Source: a virus. From it: a stretch of DNA of 58,275 bases. The stretch is from positions 1 through 58,275 of IMG/VR virus record IMGVR_UViG_3300046697_000236, one strand, 5' to 3'. Positions 18,501-28,371 of the stretch are shown here, in pieces. The position numbers and the translations under genes are program-made. The notes under the pieces were generated by a model, which saw nothing but the letters and a program-made list of their open reading frames with translations, was not told where the DNA came from and did no database searches. Each line of letters starts with the position of its first letter. The first letter of the stretch is position 1.

Positions 18501-21500
18501 TGCACGGCTTCTCTTATTGCTTCTTCGATACTCAAATATCTGCGATTACCCATATGATCCTTTAGATATTCGTTCATAAGTTGATCGGGATCTTCCTCGT
18601 TTTTAAAAAACGCATTTACCGGAGAAACATAATTTTTCTTTTCGACAGGTTCATTGAGTTTTGATTTGATCTCAGAAATAATATCTTCTGCTCCTTTTGC
18701 TGTAGGTATCTCGATAGAATTTGTTTGTCCATTATCATGGTGAACATCAATAAATATCCGTGAGCGATAATCTCCCAAGGCTTCTCCGATGAGTTTTAAT
18801 TGTTCGTCTGTTGGATGTTGGTTCATTTCAACCATACCATCACCCGCGGAGATTCTTATTGCTCCGTCATGAATGAATCTTTCAAGGTAAGTTCTGGCCT
18901 CATCATATTTATCATGAGACTGATCTTCCAATGGCTTTGCTTCAAAGTCAGCAAATGCTTTAGCAATATTGATATGCTCTAATCTTCTGCCGTCTTTTAC
19001 AAAGTTCAGCATCCGGCCATCGGGCAAGATGAATCCTGCGTTTCGAATGTTCTTTGTCAACCCAAAGATACTGACTGCCTTTTCTATACCTTCGCTGAGG
19101 TACCTTTGTTCTGGTTCCCCAAGTCTGTATCCTTTTATTACAGGCCTTATTTGCACAGGCGATTGAAAAATTACACTGTTATATGATTGGTTTATTTTAG
19201 TGTCGATAATATCTATTAATCCATCGGAAAGACTTCTTTGTTCTTTTAATAAAGATGTGGTTTTAATGCTTCCGTCATGAACGATAGCGTAATGCTTAGC
19301 GGCATATAGGCCTGCATTTTTAACATGCTCGTTTATCTCATTAATTAGTAGCGTTATGTCAGAATTCAACAGGGGAATATATCCAGCCACCTTGAGTTGT
19401 GAATTCAACATAATTATTGCTGAGGGGAGTTGTTTTTCTGTCAAAAGACGCTTAGCGAATTGCGTCATTAAAATTACATCATTCACCTTGGGGGTTGGCA
19501 ATATTAATTTATCAACTGGTTCTTTATATTCTTTTTCTTCAAATTCACCGTTAGCGTATATAATAGTAAACTTATTATGATCTATGATGATATGTCCCTT
19601 AAATTCAGATCCAGAAGTAAGTTGTGCGGCAATATTCTTTGTGGCGCGAATATCTTCGCCTGACGGCAGATGATTACCAGAAGGATGGTTGTGTAATAAA
19701 TATACATCCGCATTCAGTTCTTTTGCCATTCTTGCTATTTGAATAAAATTATCATCATGAGTATCGTCAATCTTTGATCCCAAGCTTGTTGCCGAAGGAA
19801 TACCTAATGTCTCAGAATGATTTGCAATTATCTTGCCTGACTTATCAACAAAAACAACATGCCCTTTTTCGATATAAGGTGATCGTTGTAAGGAAAATAA
19901 TTGAGCTATATCCCTAGGAAATTTGATAACCTGACCAGCGAAGGAAATATGAAGTGATTCAGCGAAACCTTGAATAATGTGATTTTCGGGTATTTCCGTT
20001 GACGATTGGTCCGGAATGTTATATCTCCCCACAAAGTCAAATGATAGCTGTTTTCCGGCACCCATTGTATTTTTGGGTTTAGATTCCATAACAGCTTCGT
20101 CAATGGCCTTTTGGAAATATTCCTGTAAAAAACTCTTGCTTCCATAAGATTTATTTATGTTGTCCGAGTCTTGTAATTTATTAACCGCATCATTTAATAC
20201 TTGAACAAAGATATCATCTTTTTGTGAATATTCAACGTTTGGTTCTAATAATTGCACATGATCGATGGATAAATCTGAATTATCCGGGACTACATATTCG
20301 GTATCATCCCCTTCGGTTCTTTTCCATCCTTTTATTCCCGCTTCCCTAAGTATTTCATTTACCGTACTGTCGTCTGAGAAATGTGATAGATTATTGTATA
20401 TTTGCCCAAAATTTGAATTTTTTAGTGCAATGATATTTGGTAAGAATTTATGAGCAATAGGATTATCCTGCGCCGTCTTTAATAGATTGTCATAAATACT
20501 TATGGGTAGCTTCTTATCCCAATCGGGCAGTATAGTCTTTGATGGATCCGTCCCTTTGAATAATCTATATTGTAATTGTCCCGCATTTTTGTGTGCCACA
20601 AAGTACAATCCGGTTCCTGCATGTTTCTTTTCAATCTGATTAAGTCCACCAAATCCCAACTTTTCAAAACCCGTTGGCTGCGGATCGGACATATTCCCAT
20701 TATCAACTTCTTGCATTAGGTATTTTATGCCTTCGGACAGCATCAGGCTTGCTTGTTCCTGACTTTTAGCTTTAATAAATAACTGAGGTTTCCCAAATCT
20801 TATTCCCCTGTCAAACCATCCACCGGGCTGCGTGAAGTCCGCACGAATATAAATGGCAACCTGTGTTCCTTTTAATGTAGGATATTTATCAAGTGTTGTG
20901 GGTTCGATAGCTTGATTCAGATTTCCTAAAAATGTCGAACCAGTCAATCCAGCATTTATTTTATAGTGGTATGGCTGAATGGAATTTAAAATTGTTTCCC
21001 TCGGATGTAAGTATTGAATACCACCCATCGGATTAGTAACCTTATCCAGTGGATGCTCCCACCTGCCTACTGGTTGCATAAATGTGGGTAATGGCTTTAC
21101 TTCCTGTTCCTTTTCTTCAGGAAGCGTACTTTCTTCCTCATTCTTAAACATCGACTGTTCGCCCAGTCCGGTCTCCAACATTGCCGGGGTCATCTCGACT
21201 GAATGAAGCGTAACTCCATTTGGAAGGGTGTGTTTTCCTACAACGCCGCCCATTGGCTTAATGTATTTGACTATCCATGAAGGTTCGATCTTGTCATAAT
21301 AACCAACCATTCCAGGAGCCTGCGTTTTTATATCATCACCTACGAGTTCATAATTACCAGCACCATTGATTTCACTGGAAAGCAATTTATTTGCAGCATC
21401 CTTACCTATATAATCTGCAATTTTTTCAGGGACAACGCCTTGTTCTTTTAATACCTGTTGAGTTCCTTTTCGTGCAGACAATTGTTTAATTAATGGGTCA

Positions 21501-24500
21501 TAATGAATAGAGTCCACCTGCTTGCTCAAATCATACCGTTCCGCCTGCTGTTCCCCTGTTGGCCAGCAAATTCTATCAAATCCATTCTCGGCAGCATAAC
21601 GAAGCATTCTCTTAAATGCCAATCCCGTTATCTGTTCGGTGTTTTTAAATGGCATATCGGGAGCGGGGTTTAATCCAAGCTTTTTGTTTTCTTCGGCCAA
21701 TTCCTTATCTCTTTTTTCAAGTTCGAAAAGTCTGGCTGTTTCCTTCTGTGTTAATTCCGTTCCTTCCCTAGATTTCTTCTGAAGCGGAATCATTTCATTC
21801 TCTACGGTGGTCCATTCATCATGTAGTTTCTTTCTGATTGCCTTGGATTCATCAGAATTAAACCCTTCCTTTCTCCCCTTCTGTTGCCAATCACTCTGTG
21901 TTTCTTCTTTCACTAAAGATTTCGTTCCGTCCGGTTCATCAAATTCCTGAGAGCGGATGTGGGCTACTACGTTGGGTTCGTCCCAATGAGAAGATTTAAA
22001 GTTTTCTTTTTTTGATATATCAGTCCCGGGTTCTTTTAGATATTCGCTATATGATTCTTTTGCTCTTTCTTCTGAGCCGAAAACAACGCCATTTCTTGCT
22101 GAATCATTTTTGTATTCCTCAAATGTCATGGGCTTGCTGGGCATCGTCAGTAACCATTCCTTGTAGTTCTTGCCGCCGGGAAGGACGTAACCTTTAAACT
22201 TCGTATTGTCCGTTGATCCTATCTGAAGTCTGTCATTTATAGTATTAAATTCTTTGGATTCTTCTGGTGTGAATCTGCGTTTTTGACGTAGTTCTGTAAG
22301 CTCATTTATTCTGTCAAGATCATTTTGTGATACCTTGGCTTGCTCTTTAACCACCTCCTTCAACTCCACCTTATTCTCATTGACAAATTTTGTCAAATCA
22401 GATTTTGTCAACTTGGGATTCTCTTTTAAGAATTCAGGCAGTCCCATCCAGTCCATTTCGGATTGTTTGGCTCCGTTCTTTAAAAGCATTGCCATCCATT
22501 GTTCGGATGTGGCTTTCTCCTGTTGAATCTTATCAATGGCGCGGAGGGTGTTGGAGTAGAAGACTTCGGTAGATTCGTTTTTAAAAAGAGATTGATCTTT
22601 AAAATATATTTTCTTTGCCTTAAAACCACGCTCTGCATCTTTTACAAAATAGTGATGAAATTCGCTTGTTGTGTCATCTGTAGGTATCGACCCTCTTTTT
22701 AATGCGGAAATAAAACCACGAGATACATAGATATTGTCATCTTGAAAATCTTCATTCTTTAATGAAAATTGATTTTCTATTTTATGAATCTCAGTGCCTC
22801 TGTGAAAAATAGGAGTACCAATTTCTTCTACCTTAAACAATACCCACTGGTCCCCGGCAGTCCTCTTAATCCCCTCGATGAGTTTGTGGTTGCGGATGAT
22901 CTCGGCTTCGACTCGTGCCTTATCTGCCTCAAATGGATCAAGGATTCTCTTGATGTTTTCAATATCAATGTCAGGATTGACATCAAACATACTTTGCTGA
23001 ACGGCTTTCTTTCCCTCGAAACCAGCAAGTGATTGTTGAGTCTGTGTGCGATTTGCTATCTCATTTATTTTGGCTTGCTTATCCCTGGCAATCTGCTTGA
23101 TCTTATCTTTGAGATTCTGAATATTCGCTTCAGCTTCCTTAATTCGCCTTTGATCCGATACTAAAATGCCTTTCTTTTCAATTTTATTATTATCAACCAT
23201 GGGAGAAACGTTTGTATTCTCGCTCTCCTGTATTCCGGGCCTCCCACCTTCAGATAATCTATTTCCATTTTGAATAGTGCTTCTTCCGGACTCGGCCATT
23301 CCATTTCCCATAGCTTCCAATCCATTATCATCCCGTCCCGGTACACTGCTAAATAGATCGGGCTGATCTTCTTCAGTAGTTTTATTAATATCTTCATTTT
23401 TGAATGTGGTTTCGGAATTGGTTAAATGATAATTGAATGCTGCATGAACTATCTTTTTGAGATCCTCGTAAGCTAAAGGTATGTCTTTCCCGAATATTTT
23501 CCTAATTGTCTCCCGTAAATTTCTTAAGAATTGAATCCATGCTTTTGCTTCTGGCTTGGTAAAGTTTAGCTCGCCTTCCATGTGCATCTTTTCGGCTATA
23601 TGGGTAAGATATTCTTCGCCCAATTGCCATTTTTCTGCCTTGGGATATAAACGTTTCAGTCTATCGAATGCTGCTTTATCGTTATTCTCAGCGTAATCAA
23701 ATACCTTTTCGCATAATTGTTTGATGTCTGCCTCTGGCAGTATTCCCCTCAGTCCATAGTGCATCCCAACCTCGTGCACATATAGATATTTTGAGTATTC
23801 TGACACTGATAATCCAAGGTCTTTTCTTTCCTTAGAATTTATTATCTTGTCTGTAATAAATTCAGCAGTTCTTATTCCATGAAAATAACCCCCTGAATAA
23901 CTCGTATTGGGTTTAAATAATCTATCTTCAAAAGAATGAACAAGTATTTCAGGTCTGTTCTCGGAGAACTGATCCAATGCATTAAACATACTTGTTATGT
24001 TCTCAACCTCATTGTCTGTTGGCTTGGGATCAATGAAAGTTTTTGACGGAACAATTTCTTCTTCCTCATTCTTGAACGGAACTTCAATATCTTCGATTAG
24101 GTTTGGCGATATATCAGACAATGCATTAAGATCGCCCATGGAGTCCATCCATTCATCAACAGGTATGTTTCTCTTTTCGGCCCTTATAGTGTTTCCGTCA
24201 AATTGTCTTTTCAATTCATCAAGCGCCTTATTGGATGCAACAGATTTCTTTCCCTTGGTTATGTCTCTGGTAGCTTGCTCTCCTCCGACATTTGAAACTC
24301 CCCAAAACTTTCCACGAGGATCTGTTAATAACGTGTTAACAAACTCCACAAATTTAGGATCATCATATTCTTTCAAGCTTGGGTGAGATTCAATCTCAGT
24401 TCTTGCAGTCTTAACAACATCTCGTCTGACAGGTTTTCTTGAATACTTGTCGATGAGAAAGGAATCTCCGTCCGTGTCTGTCGTGATCTCGTATTTGTTT

Positions 24501-27500
24501 CTAAGGTCTTCGTCTCCATTTAATATACTATTGGCTGATTTCAGCTCTCCTTTTCTTGTCTTACTATTTTTGGCATATTCATTCGCAGACTGAATCCTAT
24601 CCATAACCCTGTTTTTTGTAGTCACAGGCACCGTGGCAGACTCCTTGCCCATTATCATTGATGGTTTTACATAGGTCAACGGCTTCTTGGTCAGTCTTGG
24701 ATGTTGAACAAACTCAGCAAATTCCTCATTGGTCATTGTGGTTGTTGCTCCATGTCCAACCCAGTCAATAGAATAATTCTCACGGTAGGCATGTTCAGCT
24801 GCAGCCTGATATTTAAATCCGATCATGGCTTTGTACTCGTCAAATTCTCCGGAAGGGTCAACCTGATCAATAATATAGGTGTTCTTTGAAGCTAAATCGG
24901 GACCAAGGAAAACATCAATATGTTCGCCGGTACGATCTTTCGTTCCAAGAATATACCCATAAGGATTCTTCATTTCGGTTTTCCATTCCCTGCCTTGGGG
25001 GTCGGTTCCGGTTCTGACTGATCCGCGCGGGTTCTCAATAGAAATAGTCAACCCATTAATGTTCATCTTGCCTTTCGGGTAGTTGCCTGCTTCGATCTGT
25101 GCCTTGGAAGGATTCATCTCTGTTTCCTTTTCGGCTTGATCTAATTTCTTTTGAAGTTTTACTTCTTCAGGTGTTTGAAATATTCGACCTGTTCTAGTCT
25201 CTTCTTCGCCTGTCCCTTTGATAGGTTCGGTGCTGATAGGTTCTTGCCCTTTTCCGATACTACCTTGTATCCCTGACTTGTTTTTACTAACATTTGATTC
25301 TGGTTTTAATTCATCATGTTTTCTTTCCTCTTGCCTTCTGCTATATTCTTCCGGATTTTCTTTTTTAAGTTTCTCCATTTCGGCATCCGCTTCCGCCCAA
25401 TCATTTTTTCGGGGAGTATTTCGAAACTCTTCAGCATCTTTGGCAATCTTCTCTCGCGGTTCAATATCAGCGGGAGAGCCAGCACCTTGTTCAACCGGGT
25501 GCTGTACTCCAGATACATTTTCCTGAACAGGAGTAGTAATCTGTCCGCCTTCGGGAGGTGAACCCTGGTTCCCCTGAGTTCCAACCTCTTTTTCTTTTGA
25601 TAATATTTGCCAACCTGGAGTCATTTTGTTTCCAGTATTAACTTTCTTTAGTTCTAATACGAAATCGTCACCAATTTGCTCATTTAACTTATCAATTGCA
25701 ACTTTAGCCTCCGAGAACGTCATCATTTGTGAAAGCGATTCCCCCTTATTTTGTGTAGGAGTGAAAGTTGCTGCATTCTTATCTTCATATTGCACAACTA
25801 CTGGTTGCGGTTGTGCCTGTACTTGTTGTTGCGCTTGCTGTTCGACTTGGTTCTGTGTGGCTTCATCAATGTTCGGAGGGATGATTTGATCGTAATCCTT
25901 AGGATCAATATCAATTGAATTCTGACCTTCTACTGCAATTTTAATCCTTCCGTTCTGAATCTTCCGTATTCTTCCTTCCCTGCCACCAGAGAGCTGTATC
26001 ATGTCGCCCGCCTGTAGTTTGTTTACATAAAATTCGGTTAATTGATCTTTGATTTTATCAACAGGATATGCTTGTTGCATGTTGGCAACTTCTTTTTGAA
26101 TATATTCATCTTTGGTGAACTCACTAACAGGTGTTAGTTTATCATTCAGAATCATTTTTTTCTTTCCCTCGATAGGGTCATATACTATAGATGTCTCGTC
26201 ATTTAATGCACTAATCACATGAACGGGATTGCCTTCTATGTCTGTAGCTGTCTTAACTGTACCGGTGGCCTTGTCAGCATTTTGATTATAATTATCATTG
26301 GCTTTTTGATTATATCTGTTATTCCATGCTGTTTTTTCCGCATCTTCGAGTCTTAGTTGTCCGTTCGCCAATGTTTCTTTTATCCGTGCAGCGTCTTCTT
26401 TGGTTATCCTAACCGTGTTATTTAACTGATCCATAGAAACTGACCCAATAGATCCATCACTATTCACTATCTGAACTGGGACGTTTCTTTTAACATTGGC
26501 TTGTTCGTCACCTTCAAGCGATTCCCATGTTTTCCCATATAGTTTTTGAGAAATATTATCAACAATTTTATTCATGTTGGGATTACCCAACACAGCAACA
26601 ACACTTCCATCATCGGTCCTTGTGCCAAGATTATACCCGAATTTGTCAAAGTTTTCCTGTATGTTTTTAGGGAAACCTTTCATTGCGCCAACACCACCCA
26701 TAAATCCACCCATCAGCATCATGGGAAGTGCACTCGTGGCGAATATTTTCCCATAGTTTTTCCAATCATCAATCTTACCTGTGGGTAGCTCGTTAATAAA
26801 TTTAGTCGATGCTGCTAGCCCCCCCATGGTCAGACCGGCATTAATGCCATTTTTCAGTGCGGCGTCAGCAATATTCTTAAGCATATTTGGTGCTTCGGGA
26901 GCTGATGTAAGAAATTTAGATATGGCATAATCTGCAATTTCGGGATCAAGCTTCATTAATTGTGTTGCCGCAAAATCAGAAAGATATTTTCCCTGCATGG
27001 ACTGGGCAAGCTTCCCTCCCCATTGGCTCATAAATATTTGATTTAGTGCCCCTGACATTAATACCGCCCCTCCTTTTAGATATGGATTAATGTCCTCCCC
27101 TGTTTGTTTCTGATAATCATCAAGATTCTTAAGCGTTCCGCCCATTTGGTCCGCGGTCATTGTTCCAATCATACCTTGAGTCAATGCCCGACCTACAGTT
27201 CCAGATATTCCACCTATACCTTCACCTACCCCACCAACCGCAAATAAAGCTATAGGAAGTATCTGTTTTACAGCCTCCGCCCATCCCGTTGTGTTTTCCC
27301 CCTGCTGCATCCACCGTGCTCCCGTTGTTTGCATTTTGTTGCCAAGGTCGTCTTGGTTTAACGTGGAAATTTGTCCAAGAACTTCGGGTGTTGTCTTATT
27401 AGTACTTGGCGTTTCTGCTGGCAGGAATAATCCTCCGCTCATTCCTCCAAGACTGCCGATATTTTCAGCTCCTGTCTTGTAATCAGGAGAAATCAGCTCA

Positions 27501-28369
27501 CCAATACCTTTATACAACTCCTTTTCGGACCGTAAGCGATTGTCTTCGGTCTTTAAATCCATGTAGGTTCTTTTGTTCCATGGATGATCAATATACTTTT
27601 GATCCTCATCAATCCCCTTCATTAATGCAGCTTCTTGTGGAGTACCTTTTAAAATAGACGATAAATTATTCAGCTCTTCTTTGGCTGATTCAAGATAATT
27701 TATCTTCTTATCCATGTCGTTAATAAACGAGCCATTAGTAATTGTCTGATTCTTATCTAACCAATTATTTGAAAATGCATTATGTTGATTTTCAACATCT
27801 TTCGATTTGTTAAAATAGTCCTCCGGATTGTCTCCCAAATCCTCAAATTTAACTCCTTGGGTTTCTAGTGTTTTTTTAAGACACTCAAGCTTAGCTTGAC
27901 CTGAAAGATTTTTTACTGCTTCACCTGCTCCATAAAGTATTGGTCCTACAGTACTTTTTCCAAAAGCTTCTACTCCCTGCAGGGGGGTTGTTAATGACTT
28001 GATTTCTTTGGGTTGTTTATACGAGGGATCCATCCATTCCGCTGCTTGCTCTGAGGCAATATTCGGGAGATTTGCGGCTTGATTAAATTCATTACCAACA
28101 ACATCTGATCTGTCTTTATTTGTTATTGCCCAAGAAGGAAGCTTATTCTCTATTTCAGGACCTGATGCACCTTGGTCTATTTGGCTATTTTGTTTATTTT
28201 CCCCAATGCTTGCCGAACCGCCAACTTCTTTTCCTTTGGGAGAATAACCGTATTCTTCATCAATAAGCTGGTCGTCTGTTTTTGGAACAGAAGTATCAGC
28301 CTCTGGGTCTTTAACCTGAGAATTGTATAAAGAATCAAACTGCGCGAGTTCTTCCGGAGTAAAAGGCAT
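15545..28369 (-). CDS. Giant polyvalent protein (4,274 residues)
   Basis: This one gene takes up about 22% of the genome. Visible parts, N to C: an unstructured start; Gly/Ala-rich membrane-like segments near residues 370-420 and 540-565; a phage pyrophosphatase-like domain (IENPRG, PYGYILGTKDRTGEHIDVFLGPD, about 1090-1200); a zincin metallopeptidase site (HEVGMH at 1532-1537 with a downstream Glu near 1586); a polyvalent repeat-type domain (SEQWMAMLLKNGAKQSEMDWMG, about 1955); a RadC/JAB-like deubiquitinase-fold domain (HNHPSG at 2893); and a C-terminal large-polyvalent-associated region (about 3300-4200). Such proteins are packaged and injected to disarm or reprogramme the host. It follows the internal-protein genes and precedes the portal. 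Confidence 0.85.
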   Translation of the reverse strand: MPFTPEELAQFDSLYNSQVKDPEADTSVPKTDDQLIDEEYGYSPKGKEVGGSASIGENKQNSQIDQGASGPEIENKLPSWAITNKDRSDVVGNEFNQAANLPNIASEQAAEWMDPSYKQPKEIKSLTTPLQGVEAFGKSTVGPILYGAGEAVKNLSGQAKLECLKKTLETQGVKFEDLGDNPEDYFNKSKDVENQHNAFSNNWLDKNQTITNGSFINDMDKKINYLESAKEELNNLSSILKGTPQEAALMKGIDEDQKYIDHPWNKRTYMDLKTEDNRLRSEKELYKGIGELISPDYKTGAENIGSLGGMSGGLFLPAETPSTNKTTPEVLGQISTLNQDDLGNKMQTTGARWMQQGENTTGWAEAVKQILPIALFAVGGVGEGIGGISGTVGRALTQGMIGTMTADQMGGTLKNLDDYQKQTGEDINPYLKGGAVLMSGALNQIFMSQWGGKLAQSMQGKYLSDFAATQLMKLDPEIADYAISKFLTSAPEAPNMLKNIADAALKNGINAGLTMGGLAASTKFINELPTGKIDDWKNYGKIFATSALPMMLMGGFMGGVGAMKGFPKNIQENFDKFGYNLGTRTDDGSVVAVLGNPNMNKIVDNISQKLYGKTWESLEGDEQANVKRNVPVQIVNSDGSIGSVSMDQLNNTVRITKEDAARIKETLANGQLRLEDAEKTAWNNRYNQKANDNYNQNADKATGTVKTATDIEGNPVHVISALNDETSIVYDPIEGKKKMILNDKLTPVSEFTKDEYIQKEVANMQQAYPVDKIKDQLTEFYVNKLQAGDMIQLSGGREGRIRKIQNGRIKIAVEGQNSIDIDPKDYDQIIPPNIDEATQNQVEQQAQQQVQAQPQPVVVQYEDKNAATFTPTQNKGESLSQMMTFSEAKVAIDKLNEQIGDDFVLELKKVNTGNKMTPGWQILSKEKEVGTQGNQGSPPEGGQITTPVQENVSGVQHPVEQGAGSPADIEPREKIAKDAEEFRNTPRKNDWAEADAEMEKLKKENPEEYSRRQEERKHDELKPESNVSKNKSGIQGSIGKGQEPISTEPIKGTGEEETRTGRIFQTPEEVKLQKKLDQAEKETEMNPSKAQIEAGNYPKGKMNINGLTISIENPRGSVRTGTDPQGREWKTEMKNPYGYILGTKDRTGEHIDVFLGPDLASKNTYIIDQVDPSGEFDEYKAMIGFKYQAAAEHAYRENYSIDWVGHGATTTMTNEEFAEFVQHPRLTKKPLTYVKPSMIMGKESATVPVTTKNRVMDRIQSANEYAKNSKTRKGELKSANSILNGDEDLRNKYEITTDTDGDSFLIDKYSRKPVRRDVVKTARTEIESHPSLKEYDDPKFVEFVNTLLTDPRGKFWGVSNVGGEQATRDITKGKKSVASNKALDELKRQFDGNTIRAEKRNIPVDEWMDSMGDLNALSDISPNLIEDIEVPFKNEEEEIVPSKTFIDPKPTDNEVENITSMFNALDQFSENRPEILVHSFEDRLFKPNTSYSGGYFHGIRTAEFITDKIINSKERKDLGLSVSEYSKYLYVHEVGMHYGLRGILPEADIKQLCEKVFDYAENNDKAAFDRLKRLYPKAEKWQLGEEYLTHIAEKMHMEGELNFTKPEAKAWIQFLRNLRETIRKIFGKDIPLAYEDLKKIVHAAFNYHLTNSETTFKNEDINKTTEEDQPDLFSSVPGRDDNGLEAMGNGMAESGRSTIQNGNRLSEGGRPGIQESENTNVSPMVDNNKIEKKGILVSDQRRIKEAEANIQNLKDKIKQIARDKQAKINEIANRTQTQQSLAGFEGKKAVQQSMFDVNPDIDIENIKRILDPFEADKARVEAEIIRNHKLIEGIKRTAGDQWVLFKVEEIGTPIFHRGTEIHKIENQFSLKNEDFQDDNIYVSRGFISALKRGSIPTDDTTSEFHHYFVKDAERGFKAKKIYFKDQSLFKNESTEVFYSNTLRAIDKIQQEKATSEQWMAMLLKNGAKQSEMDWMGLPEFLKENPKLTKSDLTKFVNENKVELKEVVKEQAKVSQNDLDRINELTELRQKRRFTPEESKEFNTINDRLQIGSTDNTKFKGYVLPGGKNYKEWLLTMPSKPMTFEEYKNDSARNGVVFGSEERAKESYSEYLKEPGTDISKKENFKSSHWDEPNVVAHIRSQEFDEPDGTKSLVKEETQSDWQQKGRKEGFNSDESKAIRKKLHDEWTTVENEMIPLQKKSREGTELTQKETARLFELEKRDKELAEENKKLGLNPAPDMPFKNTEQITGLAFKRMLRYAAENGFDRICWPTGEQQAERYDLSKQVDSIHYDPLIKQLSARKGTQQVLKEQGVVPEKIADYIGKDAANKLLSSEINGAGNYELVGDDIKTQAPGMVGYYDKIEPSWIVKYIKPMGGVVGKHTLPNGVTLHSVEMTPAMLETGLGEQSMFKNEEESTLPEEKEQEVKPLPTFMQPVGRWEHPLDKVTNPMGGIQYLHPRETILNSIQPYHYKINAGLTGSTFLGNLNQAIEPTTLDKYPTLKGTQVAIYIRADFTQPGGWFDRGIRFGKPQLFIKAKSQEQASLMLSEGIKYLMQEVDNGNMSDPQPTGFEKLGFGGLNQIEKKHAGTGLYFVAHKNAGQLQYRLFKGTDPSKTILPDWDKKLPISIYDNLLKTAQDNPIAHKFLPNIIALKNSNFGQIYNNLSHFSDDSTVNEILREAGIKGWKRTEGDDTEYVVPDNSDLSIDHVQLLEPNVEYSQKDDIFVQVLNDAVNKLQDSDNINKSYGSKSFLQEYFQKAIDEAVMESKPKNTMGAGKQLSFDFVGRYNIPDQSSTEIPENHIIQGFAESLHISFAGQVIKFPRDIAQLFSLQRSPYIEKGHVVFVDKSGKIIANHSETLGIPSATSLGSKIDDTHDDNFIQIARMAKELNADVYLLHNHPSGNHLPSGEDIRATKNIAAQLTSGSEFKGHIIIDHNKFTIIYANGEFEEKEYKEPVDKLILPTPKVNDVILMTQFAKRLLTEKQLPSAIIMLNSQLKVAGYIPLLNSDITLLINEINEHVKNAGLYAAKHYAIVHDGSIKTTSLLKEQRSLSDGLIDIIDTKINQSYNSVIFQSPVQIRPVIKGYRLGEPEQRYLSEGIEKAVSIFGLTKNIRNAGFILPDGRMLNFVKDGRRLEHINIAKAFADFEAKPLEDQSHDKYDEARTYLERFIHDGAIRISAGDGMVEMNQHPTDEQLKLIGEALGDYRSRIFIDVHHDNGQTNSIEIPTAKGAEDIISEIKSKLNEPVEKKNYVSPVNAFFKNEEDPDQLMNEYLKDHMGNRRYLSIEEAIREAVQDTMLPVKKFMFDVVRAGGKITDDMDVWAKANSAASIMMSKDKELKTDFIEPFLDIAMKTAHEAGVDEQKLQEYMRAKDAIGRNKFKRIQNKDTEPKVYAGSIGNNPLTDDFAQRIINDLESKVDKKTIEKFWDQWRDLTDKNIDMNVEFGMLSISDGQKIKASWKDYVPQRGWKDDQSELFDYQNTQMGGAFNGLQKAKGRESQSADPIAQMINMAQCTIAYGVKNTYNQSMLHFVEANQLTKEGKPLLKGIVEPREVYYIKTKDEDGNESIEETYEKPKAELLKSGRAALKLFAEHKRLRPAEVAKQHEVPVMINGNKVRLVFGNEKMGSLVEVANALNKNNIQTISLAKLLDAPSKFLGRTTGWLSRSATGWNLAFQIPNLLRDLQYAWQANALFNNQGWAYAKNMGRALATIKDSFGKHFDPSTNPDHALYKLYTDNGGPTGFVNAQKISAIEKDLANVYKRYTGTNGILDKIGQSSALRWSKETFEKLSSFSEQTARFATFVTSIEKGRSVLTAIKDAKDVTSNFDTKGTLGKILGANYMFFNPSIQGADHALRMSGVGHEYDFPYTNEKGEYEEGKSNKQRNQRRKAMGVDALGWMVVGYFTAWVNSTIGNIDPVDGKPYYEKISPYVKHNNMIIPTMNEGHHVSIPIGFYFRNWYGLGAGLYEIVSGQTELGTGIGQALNGFTNAFAPVDVGGFVDRKGDFSCRPLIPGYGMGIHDLWSNEDYAQHTITREPFSQALEKVLPSSSLGKENVNPLIKGMTDFSFYVAGGNPNKHTLVNQRSELRGIQENVWKIADWNPSKVEYFLQYYTGGLGQFFNQLYKTTTHAVAAGTNIVSGKDAPFEKAGFEINDIPIFNRFYRNTYGDADMQEFNKLREENAAAKQNYSISTPAEIANYMSHPETARLYLRYKFMDNIEKHERKVSKLENKVDESNKDLITADETQENKIQLKKERADRIHNYLQMIKEADDAADNELKKHKP

Positions 28370-28371
28370 GT

